The notes beneath the pieces were generated by a model that worked only from the letters and a program-made list of their open reading frames with translations, did no database searches and was not told the DNA's origin. A stretch of 64,000 nucleotides of DNA from Trileptium ribeirensis (taxonomy: Eukaryota; Nematoda; Enoplea; Enoplida; Thoracostomopsidae), in NCBI GenBank assembly GCA_030248225.1, contig JASANE010017677.1, forward strand, positions 53,497-117,496, given 5' to 3'. Position numbers and translations under genes: made by a program. Within the stretch, counting starts at the first letter, position 1. Each line of letters begins with the position of its first letter. Positions 27,701 through 37,186 of the stretch are shown piece by piece.

Positions 27701-28757
27701 TATACAATGGGTAAATTACTCCATCTTCAAGTCCGTATACATTAATAGCAATATTGTTTTGACGCTCGAATCGTGGAATATCTTTAAGTTTGACGGGGTA
27801 CTGAATACCGTTCATATTAAGTTCAGCTGCATATTGTTCATAATTCGATACCCTCTCAGCATGTTGATTATAACTGAGAGGGTGTAGAGCAGCCAATACC
27901 GACCACAGGAAGCATTTATTGTCATTGTTTTGTATGTTGAGGACCGCATGTTTGTTGCGGATTGACGCTGGGAGTTCGACATAGGAGGATGCACGCAGCG
28001 GTCGATACTTGCTGATATGTACATCAGCATGTTGGACGTCTTGTACGATCCATCCGGATCCTAAGCGTTGAAAATCGTCCAATTTCTTCGTCAACTCTTT
28101 GGAGAAGTTGGTGAGCTCGACGTGGATGTTGTTCCCACGCATGATTGCATGGGATTTGGTGTTAAAGTGCGCAGAGATTTGTGTGCCGTCCAGTTTGCGC
28201 AGCACACATTTGACGGAGATCCAGATCTTGATTCCATGCTCTGGATGGTTGTCGATCAATCGATGAAGCATCTGACGCGATTGCGCCAGGAAGACGGAAA
28301 GATCGTTGATGTGCTGCTTGGGTACCAAGTAGTAGCTGTGCAGGTACCCTTTCAACGCTTTGATCCATTGCCGTAGAGTGATATAATCGGATTGCTCGAT
28401 AACGGAGCAATCGTCGACGATCGCTTGCGCCATCTGATGCAACTGATCTAGGTGATCAGCATCGGTCGACGGTTGTTGAGCAGCGTCGCTCGACGGTTGT
28501 TGAACGACGACGGATGTAGACTGCTCCTCCATTTGCTCGTTGGTTGTTGGTTGAGGAGCGGCGTCGCTTGACGTTGATGGTTTCATAAGAGTCAAACAAT
28601 TTTTCTTTTGATGTCTTGTGAGAGCGTCTTGTCGGGAAAATATTTTCCCGCAATATTCACACCAATTGAGCTGCATCCCATGAACAGTATTATTGTGACG
28701 TTTTAAATGATCACGTCTAGTAAACCTTTTGTTACATTTATTACACGTTAATGCCAT
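24744..28757 (-). CDS. Protein-primed DNA polymerase B of the Polinton (1,337 aa)
   Basis: It copies the linear element from protein-primed ends. Order of parts: two zinc fingers (C5, C8, H21, H26; C33, C36, H49, C54). A Gln/Ser/Thr linker follows, then a region with N-D-N-K-C-F-L-W (C282) and H-Y-C-L-V (H370), like the cysteine-protease-like part of invertebrate Polinton polymerases. Next is C394-D-K-C. Exo I is D449-F-E451. A C545-Y-I-C...D-H-C-H...R-G-A-V-H-A-Q-C-N endonuclease VII-like zinc insert follows. Exo II is H591-N...Y-D596 and Exo III is Y-L-K-T-D796. Polymerase motif A is Y-L-D892-A-N-N-L-Y-G, motif B K1051-L-L-N-N-A-V-F-G-K and motif C D1151-T-D1153-S. All key residues are present and the gene is uninterrupted. 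First gene of the minus-strand cluster. Confidence 0.96.
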   Translation of the reverse strand: MALTCNKCNKRFTRRDHLKRHNNTVHGMQLNWCEYCGKIFSRQDALTRHQKKNCLTLMKPSTSSDAAPQPTTNEQMEEQSTSVVVQQPSSDAAQQPSTDADHLDQLHQMAQAIVDDCSVIEQSDYITLRQWIKALKGYLHSYYLVPKQHINDLSVFLAQSRQMLHRLIDNHPEHGIKIWISVKCVLRKLDGTQISAHFNTKSHAIMRGNNIHVELTNFSKELTKKLDDFQRLGSGWIVQDVQHADVHISKYRPLRASSYVELPASIRNKHAVLNIQNNDNKCFLWSVLAALHPLSYNQHAERVSNYEQYAAELNMNGIQYPVKLKDIPRFERQNNIAINVYGLEDGVIYPLYISKSLHPQYIHLLLYKEHYCLVRNLDSLLNRQRRKTNKLFFCDKCLVPCYSKAKRDEHLQRCRHDQPSRIQTPPSNSTLQFTNIQRMQRSPYVIYADFECILEKVVTCEPSTSTSYTNPYQRHTPCGYGLIDCFGCCNDKVQISEPTIYRGDDTVTHFLNNVIELSEQFQKFPTKPLNLTNNEQCEFNNTLECYICNNSMDPDDKARDHCHFCGRYRGAVHAQCNIGYTLNREVTVLSHNLRRYDGHRIMQELGAICKQKGLEIECIAKGMEDYMTFSIKRKSKKSSEGENPFIMEEVDVDDDNDDECWDKNVDGIDFILGNDDTAEDEVGWKIRFIDTIQFLPSSLQTLVDNLKKTGVDRFQAMQHVFGDKLNLMLRKGIYPYEYMDSVDRFAETSLPPQRDFYSSLTESGIGDEDYQQAQAVWREMNVHNLGQYHDLYLKTDVLLLRDVFENFRLFCLDKFRLDPAHYITLPSFAWDACLMKTGVKLDLISDPDMYQFFEDGIRGGVSVISHRYAKANNPYVDGYNAEELINYIMYLDANNLYGWSMVQKLPCNNFKWLSQTQIGLIDWYSVNANGDVGYILEVDLHYPYHLHNLHNDYPLAPERLKISDSMLSPYCSAIKQDRSAPVEKLVPNLNDKQYYKVHIRNLQQYLALGLELKKVHRVVSFNQCQWMEPYISFNTEMRKHANSDFEKDLYKLLNNAVFGKTMENVRAYVDIKLITNEHKFEKLVANPRYSMSSIFNEDLVAVKMHRKTVKLCKPIYVGFTVLELSKSLMYNFHYNYMKPLYDGKCKLLFTDTDSLCYLVETKDIYDDMAANSSFFDTSDYPSDHPLFSTVNKKVLGKMKDETAGKPIEEFVGLRSKMYSIKCGGVEKKRAKGIKKTVVKKDIRHQDYCNILFSGSNMKHKMNLIRSDKHVLNTVTLNKTSLSTYDDKRYILDDGISSYAYGHFNTYSVSDDDFMDLLLDLCNDNDDDDLLMSIDIDV

Positions 28758-28758
28758 T

Positions 28759-28793
28759 CTTTTTAAGAGATTCTGAAATAGTTCTTAAAAAGG
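28759..28793. promoter_or_regulatory. Inverted pair of the promoter element before the polymerase gene
   Basis: TCTTAAAAAG on the minus strand (28768-28759) lies almost against the polymerase ATG. TTCTTAAAAAGG on the plus strand (28782-28793) faces the other way. The two arms form a hairpin-capable palindrome with a short loop. The spacing differs from the other genes, and no plus-strand gene follows. It could be a bidirectional or autoregulatory site. Confidence 0.5.
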
Positions 28794-28859
28794 ATATAAG
28801 CACAAAAATAACTGTGGAACAATCTGAACAGACTCAGCGTATATGAAAACTGTTTAACC
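28794..28859. other. Short spacer upstream of the polymerase gene
   Basis: AT-rich spacer between the palindrome and the tandem array. No gene seen. Confidence 0.5.
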
Positions 28860-29950
28860 ACTCTATGATTAGTTGTAAAGTATTTATCAGCTATGTAACC
28901 CAATTGAATAACAACATAAGTAAATTAAGGATAGTTGAATACCTATAGTTACTAATTTTGGTAAATTTTCGACTACTAGGTAAATAGTTATTAACGAATA
29001 ACCAATAAACATATTAGCTATGTAATCATAACATATTATCTAATGAACATGGACTAATTTGAGTAGAAGGTATGAAATCAGGGTAGTTGAAAACCTATAG
29101 CTATAAATTTTTGTTACTTTACTACTATTACTTGAAAAGATATTAAGTTATAGCTTATAAATTATTAGCTATGTAATAATTACATATTAGCTATGTAATA
29201 TAGATTTATTTAAGTAGCAAAAATGAAATCAGAATATCAGAAAACCTATAAGTATAAATTTTAACTACTTTATGACTATTAGTTGAAAAGTTATTGAATT
29301 ATTAGCTATGTAACTAAGCTTCATTAAAAATAAAATGAGCGTGCTCGAAAACATATAGATACGAATTTTTATTACTTTAAGACTGTTATTGAATTATTAG
29401 CTATGTAATTATAACTTATTAGCTATGTAACTTAACTTTATTTAAATTGTAGAAATGAAATAAGCATATCAGAAAATCTATAAGTATGGATTTTTACTAT
29501 TTTATGACTAGTATTTGAAAAGTTATTGCATTATTAGCTATGTAATTATAACTTATTAGCTATGCAACTTAACTTTATTTAAATAGTAAAAATGAAATAA
29601 GCATATCAGAAAACCTATACGTATAAATTTTTACTACTTTATGACTATTATTTGAAAAGTTATTGAATTATTAGCTATGTAATTATAACTTATTAGCTAT
29701 GTAACTTAACTTTATTTAAGCAACAAAAATGAAATGAGAATATCAGAAAACCTATAAGTACAAATTTTTATTAATTTGCTGCTATTGGTTGAAAAGTTAT
29801 TGAATTATTAGCTATGTAATCATAGCTTATTAGCTATGTAACATAGTTTATTTAAGTAGAAAAAATAAAATCAACGTGGTTAGAAACCTAAAGTTATGAA
29901 TTTTGACAGCTTTGCTGCTAATAGTTCAAAAGTTATTAAAGTATATATAG
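28860..29950. repeat. Tandem array of about 137-bp units, TTAGCTATGTAA motif
   Basis: Seven or eight diverged units lie between the polymerase gene and the right terminus. Each unit carries ATTAGCTATGTAA, often twice about 28 bp apart, then TTTATTTAA, AAAATGAAAT.A, ATCAGAAAACCTATA and TTACT.CTTTATGACTATT. The best-kept neighbours start near 29523, 29660 and 29798, which gives the 137-138-bp period. No ORF. It could be a replication, packaging or transcription-control region, or simply a satellite expansion in the element. Confidence 0.85.
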
Positions 29951-30678
29951 CTTTTATATTATTAGTTAGCTTAATTTAAATAGAATAAATGGGATAAGAG
30001 CAGTTGAAAACCCATGGTTATGCATTTGGACAGTTTGCGAGTATGAGATAAGATGTATTACAGTATTATCTATAAATTTTTTAGTTATATAACCGCTCAT
30101 TGGATCACTAAACATATACCCTCTCGATTGGTTAGCAAGAATACATTTACGTTTTTCTATCCACTATAGTATCACACGTGCCTCACACATGTATTAATCC
30201 CCACATGGACACCCTTTCGAAATCATGAAACCATGATTAAATACCTAGATAACCCACAAATCCATGTTTATATTATATATAAGCAGATATGTATATATTA
30301 ATCACTGTGAGAAATGCCTTATTTTCAAAAATACTGATTTGTTGGAAACATAGATATCAAACAGGAAGCAACTACTACCCAAAAGCACGTGTCGGTTTAT
30401 CAACATAAAGTATAAAGTCATGCCACAAATAGTAGTGATTTGTACTACATATGTGGGGATTTGAATACGTAGATGTGTTATTGGTTTAACTACAGATGAT
30501 GTCATTGGAAAAACTATAGCTGGAAACATGTTATCGTAAGTACGACAATCTCAATCGTTGCCTGCTATTATTCGAACTAAATGAATTGTTGCCATGGTGA
30601 TTATTTGTTTATTTTAACATGGAACTGACATATGGCAGCTTAAGTTGACTCATAAGTAATGTGTGGGGTATATATATA
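29951..30678. other. Polinton right arm, non-coding
   Basis: AT-rich. It contains scattered CCCCACATG/CATGTGGGG words (30200, 30450) and a GTGTGGGGTATATATATAC box at 30661-30679 next to the terminal repeat, like the boxes at the left end. No gene is supported. Confidence 0.6.
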
Positions 30679-30741
30679 CATCTGTCACACCACTTCCCCC
30701 ACCACCGTTTGGGGGGGTAAAACAAGCCTTTTTTATCTACT
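30679..30741 (-). repeat. Polinton terminal inverted repeat, right
   Basis: Reverse complement of 14493-14558 with small differences. It ends in TATCTACT at 30741, followed by the CTTAGA duplication. Confidence 0.93.
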
Positions 30742-30747
30742 CTTAGA
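30742..30747. repeat. Polinton target site duplication, right
   Basis: CTTAGA, identical to 14487-14492. Confidence 0.93.
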
Positions 30748-31363
30748 TAACAACACACCACCAACACTTGGTCAAAAATAGCAAGCAAGTACTGCACACG
30801 ATTCATTTTTAAATTTGTGTAATGCTTCGGCTGTACTTATGAGTTATGAAATCAGCAAGCGCTGTCACTGTAATCTTCACAGCTAATACCTGCTTCAGGA
30901 TAAATCCAACAGAACATTGGATGGACGGTAACTTGGAGCTCTACCCAAGGGCGCGGCCAGGGCTCGCCAGCTAATGAACAAATACAATTGCCGCAAAGTC
31001 CATCTGTATCAGCAGTGTCTCGGCCGCAAAGTTTTGTAGTGTTAGTTTGACAAAACAAAATTGATTCCCAGTAATAAAATGACGGGACGCAAATTGGTTG
31101 TCAATAGTCTCACCTAAATCTATCAAGTAGAAAAATGCAAAATCGAATGTTATTACTTCCACTTGGATTGACAGGAGCAGTATTCTGGTTGACTCGTTAT
31201 TTACACGAAATTTCGCTTGACAGATTGAGAGCTGAGTGCTGTGGAAGGAAGCGATTCGAAGTGTTAATAATTTGCATTCCCTACATTCACGGAACCAACA
31301 TTCGTCATTTGGATCTGGACACGACACAGTTGGAATCAAGGTTTCAGTATCGTGAGCATACAA
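30748..31363 (-). pseudogene. Decayed repeated coding sequence, N-terminal half (right of the Polinton)
   Basis: Read leftward, it holds C-P-D-P-N-D-E-C-W-F-R-E-C-R-E-C-K, then in shifted frames F-D-F-A and a piece with V-T-V-H-P-M-F-C-W-I-Y-P. The last stretch before the Polinton, F-D-Q-V-L-V-V-C-C-Y-L, runs into the duplication. These are the motifs (C-x6-C-x3-C-x2-C, D-F-A, T-x-H-P) that precede S-Q-Y-K-N and G-K-G-x-C-D-G-x-G-G in the multicopy family described for 13978-14486. Same strand, right order: one copy split by the Polinton. Confidence 0.55.
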
Positions 31364-31572
31364 TGTATCGGCTTTTAAGGGCTTCTATGTTCAGACCAAT
31401 GTTACTGTGATAAATACCCAAACAAGCTCGGCGTTTAGATTTCAGTGGAGCGAGAACGTAATGTCGTAATTGACAAAGTGAAGTGTATATAGCTCAGTTT
31501 TATTTATGGATATTCTGCCTGAAACTTCTTGTCAAGTCATGACATAGTCTCAAGTAGAAATTGTAACAGGTA

Positions 31573-32307
31573 CAGTCCTCGCCAGAAATGGCTGTTGTTC
31601 GTTCGATAAGTGTTCGATGTTCGTTCGAGCCTTGTTCGAAATTTTTCAGTTTCTGTTCGATATTTGTTCGAATGAGTCATAAGACGCGTTCGACAAATGT
31701 TCGAAAGCTGTTCGAGAGATATGTATTTTAATATAAATGGAAACAGTGTGATAAATTTATTATTTTGCAGTTATATACGCAGATATTTTATCTAGCACTA
31801 ACATAGAATGATCAGCATAGTGGAGTACGCGAGGATTATTGTTCATTGTGAAGCACTATATTGAAAACACTACACTAAAAAAACTAAGAACAAAAAATAA
31901 CATATAAAATTATACAACACGATAACAGCCGCAAACAGAAATTACAATTAAAAACACTGACGTTCCCAGGATTCAATATTTAATACTACGGTTACTGTAG
32001 CACGAAAAAGAATATAATAATATATATGTATATAACAATATTTATAGTCAATATGGTATATATAATCTGGAGCACATATGTACATATCAACACAAACATA
32101 CTTCAAGGATATACTGTGAAAGTATTGTAAGTGTAAGGGTGTGGACTTCAATACATTTTCAAACTGGCTGAGCTGTTCGCATCGTGTTCGATATCTGTTC
32201 GAAAGTTGTTCAAGGTATAGAGTTTACCTGTTCGAGTTGTGATCGAAATTTTAAAATTTTTGTTCGATGTTCGTTCGAAAGGCAGCACTCATTTCTGGCG
32301 AGGACTG
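31573..32307. mobile_element. Tc1/mariner-type MITE (735 bp)
   Basis: The ends are CAGTCCTCGCCAGAAATG and its complement CATTTCTGGCGAGGACTG, each flanked by TA (31571-31572 and 32308-32309). Subterminal GTTCGA repeats lie at both ends (31600-31715 and 32175-32280). There is no transposase ORF. Confidence 0.88.
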
Positions 32308-32589
32308 TACTTAGTCTTGTTCACTGTCTTTATTTAGAAACGGGTTCTACGACTGAAACTCCCTACGGAAGGTAAATGTGGTTCACCATACGTTGCACAT
32401 CTTGTGAATGAGATCGAGATACAAAAGGCGTCTGTGATTGATCTAGATCTGAATATGTCTAAAAAATTTTTTTATCAACCTTCAGTTCTATATCTAGTAA
32501 ATTTTAATGATCTCTGTTGCTAACTCTCTTATTGGTTCCTACCAGTAGAGCCTGTTTGGCTGAACAAGCTTTGCAACTTGAGGCTGCGC

Positions 32590-33235
32590 GGACACTAATA
32601 GTAATGGCTTTCAGTGATGCTTGGTGATAGTTTTACCCAGTAATTTACGAGAAATATTAGCAGCGCGCGTCTTTGGTGTAGTATTTCTTGGAGACGGGGA
32701 GAAACGACCCGTTTTCAAAGCCTTTGCCTTTTCAAGCTGACAAATTTGTTGTTGCGCTACACCGAGCCTTTTGTCGAAGATTTGTAATTTCATCTTGTTT
32801 CATAATGAGTTTTTCAACGGGTTTTGTATATGTTTCGCTAAGTTAGCTGCACCCTGACTGCTGCTACCAGAACAAGCCAAGATTAATGACGACCCAGAAG
32901 CCAACCGACGATTACTTGGAGTGGCCGAGGCGCCCAAAGGCAACGACGACATCGGGCTCATAACTACAGCCTGTTCGAGGAGCGCATGCAGCCATCGATG
33001 GACCGGCTCCCGAAGATGGACCAGCAATCGACAATGGACTGGATCCCGGCGATAGGACCGGAACCCGACGCTTGGACCGGCATCAGCTTACTAATTGTGT
33101 TAAACGACGAGCAGCAGTTTTTTCACGATTTTGTCTCCTTGATTTCTCACGATCTGCAGCGGATGCAATTTACATTCTACGATATTTTGTTGCGACTGCG
33201 CTGCCTATATCGCCGTCTTTCTTTTCAGATATTAT
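32590..33235 (-). pseudogene. Possible decayed (retro)pseudogene of a nuclear protein
   Basis: On the minus strand, coding-like pieces follow each other in alternating frames: a basic R-E-K-S-R-R-Q-N-R-E-K-T-A-A-R-R piece, a Pro/Ser/Gly stretch, then M-K-Q-D-E-I-T-N-L-R-Q-K-A and a K-T-G-R-F-S-P-S-P-R-N piece. No introns are evident. The identity is unknown. It could also be an anonymous GC-richer repeat. Confidence 0.28.
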
Positions 33236-33484
33236 AGAATGCAGAAATCACTATTACTAGAAATAGCATGGCTCATTAATCCGAAATTTTGAATTGTATT
33301 AACTTTACGTACTAATAATTTCCCGAAATACAGCTAAGATATAAATTCTGCGACAGAATGTTTAAAATACTAATATCTTGTGTTATCGTAATGGCGGGCA
33401 ACTTTATTGGAGCCCCTTGTGATAGATAAAATTAGTTAAAAGTTGCATTTAATCACCTGAAGTGCTAGATAAGGTACGGCTGGC

Positions 33485-33790
33485 GCAATTCATCGCTGAG
33501 TTAGGGGTGCCCTCAGTCGCAGTAACCGACGAATCAAGCGTAACAACATTGGTCGTGGTGATACAGTCGGGAGAGGTAAAGACCAAGGCAACTCAAACGT
33601 ATGGCGCTTAACTCAGCAACCAGTTAAGGTTTTCTGGGAAAGTCAACGCTGAGTAGGTGTGCCCTCATCGTAGTAACCGCCGAATAAAACAGAAAAATTT
33701 TGATCGAGGTGATACACTCAAGTAAGTACAGTGCAAGGCAACTCAAACTTATGGCCCTTAATTCAGCAACGCCTTGAGGTTTGCTGATAT
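33485..33790. repeat. Tandem duplication of about 155 bp
   Basis: Two diverged copies share GCTGAGT.GG.GTGCCCTCA, CGCAGTAACCG.CGAAT, GTGATACA.TC, CAAGGCAACTCAAAC.TATGG and TTAA.TCAGCAAC. Confidence 0.65.
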
Positions 33791-34009
33791 ATATACTTTG
33801 CATTATAGTTAGAACGTTATGGCTAACAAAGTGCCGTGAAATTAACAACAAAAAATTAGTCGGGGGATACAGTCGGGGACCACTAGCTATATACCACAGC
33901 TTGTTACACAGCTGTTAAAATTGTAGCTTATGTTTGTTTACAACAACTATGAGCTGTTCCATGCAAAGTGCGCACCTCCAACAGCAACATGCTTACTGAA
34001 AATCAACCA

Positions 34010-34391
34010 TACTGGCCTGTCCACAGCCTCTGAAAAGTGGGATGGAGAAACTTTCGGGGAGCCCGAGTTCATTCTCTGGGCAAATTTCAAAGTGGGGGAA
34101 CAATGAATTTTGCTAAAAATACTAAATATTTTCATATTGTCGTGTAGTTTTACTGACGTGTATACATATATGCATTTTCAAGCTATAAAACGACGTTTTA
34201 ACATTAAAAATAGTAGTTATTAATGTTCAAAAAACACGTTACATACAAAAAAACAAATTTTTAGACATCAAAAAATTTTGGACTGGTTAAACATGGGGTT
34301 TCGGCCGAGGGGGTTGACGGAAATGAGGGAAATCTCACGAACTTGATGGTTTGGAAAGTGGGATCCCCACTCTTACTGTGGACAGACCAAT
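34010..34391. mobile_element. MITE, copy A of a family with CTGG.CTGTCCACAG ends
   Basis: About 380 bp between CTGGCCTGTCCACAG (34012) and CTGTGGACAGACCA. It shares its interior (CTAAAAATACTAAATATTT, TTTCAAGCTA, GGGGTT.CGGCCGAG) with 46020-46396, which has cleaner ends. Non-coding. Confidence 0.75.
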
Positions 34392-35429
34392 TTAGGGCGT
34401 TTAGAACGGTCTTTATAGATTTTGCATTAGCTGCCGGCGTGTTTATCTTGCATTTCACGTGATTGTACCACACTCTTTGAAGAGTTCTCAATAGGTTCAA
34501 TTTCGACCGTCCGTGTCACTGAAAAATAATTCGTATCGGACAATAAGGCTTCAGTGGTTTCAGATGTAATAAGGCATACATGCCGAAGCAGGGGTTCAGG
34601 GAGGGCTATCCCCTGAGGCCCTGGTCTAGCCCCCTTAGGATACCACCTTATCCATCACCGTCCCCATGCGGTTCCCCCTCTCCGCGCGCGGAAATTTTTG
34701 CAAAATTAGGGAAAAGTTGTAAAATTCCGTGTGCGACGGACTGTAGCTTTGCCATATATCTGTTTCTCAGTACTAAGTTTTGCTTCGAAGCACGTAGTCC
34801 AATTAATTGGATTCCAACTAGTCCATTAAATAATTGTGCAATCGGGACCAATCAATTAAATTGGAATTAATTTTTCATCAATTAATGATTTACATCCTTT
34901 GGTGCTGATTGAAAAACAAATGCGTGGTTACAATGTCTGTGTGGTTAAACTTTCAGTATTTTTCTAGATTTTTAAAAGAATGTAATTGTTTTTGGTAAAG
35001 CAAGCGACCGGTATTTCTTGAAAAGAGAAAAGAAAATCCGAAATTTAATTTTGGTAGCATTGTGCTTTCGCGAATTGTGTTAAATTTAGCGGATTACCCC
35101 TTATTATATTCGTATAGATTTTACAAAGTAATTTTACTTGTTTTCAATATAACACCAGATAATGTGGAAAGTAGTATTAATATTGAATTTTTGGACAGAA
35201 ATTATCTGGAGTAGATAAAATGGTTTTTCAGAAGCGTCCAAGAAAACGAGGATTACATAAAACTGTTTCAAACACATTTCGAGCTTTCATTATTGTGCTG
35301 ATATTCTGTCGCCAATAACTTGATATTTTATGTCCTTTTTGTAATATGGCTTGCGGATGAAGGTAATTGAATATTCTGAGTGTACTGCTGAGTGAAACGA
35401 GCGGTGACGAATTCTTACTGTCCATATAG

Positions 35430-36110
35430 TGGTGAAGTTTGACAATGTCCGTATTTTATTGCATGGTTTCTCCAGTGTGGCTGTTAGGGCCCCTGACATT
35501 TTTCGGTACCATGGTTGCGGCCCCTGGCAAAATTTTTGCCTCAGCATCCCCCCGGTAACAACACCGCCAGGTGACAAAACAAATTTCACAAAATGTTTTC
35601 AAAAATTCGTTTCTGAAGTTAAAAACTTGATTAATTTCATCAAAAAAATGATTGAAATGTGAGTTGTAATCTCAATAATCTTTGCGTTTTTGCTCCGTGT
35701 CTGAGGCCATTTATTAATCTTAACGTTTTCCGCTGAAAAATATAAAATTTTGAAAATTTTTACATTTCGGCCCACAGTTCACGCCGATTTTTTGAACCAG
35801 AGAGTTTCATATTCGGCACCCCTACTTTCGAACCAGAGAGCCCTCTGGCAAAATTTTTAGCAAATGGAGAAGCCAGATTGCTTGTTTAGGCCTACTTGTC
35901 TGGCTCAACTTGGATGGGCGGATTGGTTGGCGCGGCAGCCCATTTCCGTGCTTGCGTGCGAATCCACATTCCAACATCTTCCCGGGAAAAGCAGGTCGAA
36001 TGAGGTCGGATCGAGTCTCGAAGGGGCCCGAAAAATTATATTATTTGTTGTATCTCGACGGCCCGTGTTGATATCTGAGCCAAATTTATATAGTGAGTAA
36101 GCCCCTACGA
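35430..36110 (+). repeat. Dispersed repeat, copy 3
   Basis: Shares CTGACATTTTTCGGT, CCCCTGGCAAAATTTTTG, TTC.GAAG.TAAAAA.TT.ATTAATTT and a second CTGGCAAAATTTTTAG.AAATGGAGA block with copies at 230-735 and 10030-10620. Confidence 0.55.
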
Positions 36111-37186
36111 GACTTCAATGTTTTGCTGCGCGGCTGTTTTATTATATAAGTTTTTTCAAAAGCGGTTTTAAAATCAGACCATAAGGCCCCAAAACATGAA
36201 AATGACTATATCTTCGCAACCGGTATAGCTGTATTTAAGGGTGGGTATTTTGGAGAGCATGCCATCCCCTTAGCTGCAGCTGGTATGCTGCTATTATTAT
36301 CTACGCAGCAGGGATAGGCGTAAACCGTTCATCCCCAAATGGGGCCCTCAAAATGGATGGGTTTTTGAATGGGCCCACAAGTCCCAACATACAATAAAAC
36401 GAAAATATCTCCATAGCCTCTCGGATTGTATGGATGTTATTTTGTAGGGCAATTCATTCTTATATCTGTATACGTTGTGTGTTTTGCTATTGTCATTGTT
36501 TCCGATACAAAATTGCGTATAAAAGGGTCTTCATTTGCCCATGAGACGCAAGACAAACGAATACTTCAATGTCTGCGCAACCGCTGGGCCAAAATGGGAT
36601 TTATTGGCTTCATTTTGTTGAGCAACTTATCCTCTATGTACTGAGAATTTTGATTTTGAGTCCTCTTAGTAAGCGGGTACATATCTTTCAAGCTATACGC
36701 ATGCTGATATTCAGCTCATTTTGTAAGTTGAGGCTTAGTATAGGTGTGTGTCTCTAATTCACATATTCAGAATTCGCAACCTTGGCGTTAAGCCAAGCAA
36801 CATACTAGTCCTATATACCACAGCTATTGGTTTCTTTATCAAAACAGTCTATTTTGGCTACAATGCGAACTATTTAGGCGACTTTACTTTTGATGAATGT
36901 TGTACCTTGTTTCTGCAAGGACGACTTTATTGTGCGTTTTTGTGAACTTTGTCCGTGCAGTTCGCATTTATTATGTTGCCAATAATTTTTTGCAGCTCCT
37001 TCTTTGGCTGTGAAAAATTTGAGTCTAAATTCAATGTTGGGTCATTTCATTTAAGAAAATAATCTAGTTGCAATTCTTGTTCACAATGCCACTGTACTTT
37101 CGGGTCTTGCTTCTGTAGGAATGACTTTAAATCGCTTGTTTCAATTTTGTGTATACCTTTAAGTATATATTGACCGATTATTATAG

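Larger units (their letters stand above)
14493..30741 (-). mobile_element. Complete Maverick/Polinton DNA transposon (16,249 bp)
   Basis: The ends begin AGT and end ACT, form an inverted repeat of about 65 bp, and are flanked by the 6-bp duplication CTTAGA. Inside are the diagnostic genes in one cluster: protein-primed DNA polymerase B, retroviral-type integrase with chromodomain, FtsK/HerA-type packaging ATPase, and major and minor jelly-roll capsid proteins. Twelve genes read leftward and two rightward at the left end. Without the nested hAT element it would be about 15.06 kb, normal for the group. Extra genes are a TBP, a NADAR protein and a BECR-like protein. Only one clear inactivating change (TGA in the ATPase) is seen, so it is fairly young. 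It lies in an intron of the host gene, in antisense orientation for most genes. Confidence 0.97.
31364..37186 (+). other. Second part of the 27.7-kb intron, right of the Polinton
   Basis: Contains a mariner-type MITE, a retropseudogene-like stretch, a tandem duplication, a TA-flanked MITE and dispersed repeat copy 3 (each listed). 36120-37186 is otherwise featureless and ends in the acceptor GATTATTATAG. Confidence 0.55.

Noticed and set aside
28860..29950. Centromere or telomere-type satellite
   Set aside because: Only seven or eight units, fully inside the Polinton borders.
31135..31410. 91-aa plus-strand frame right of the Polinton
   Set aside because: Antisense to the decayed family copy recognised on the minus strand; no features of its own.
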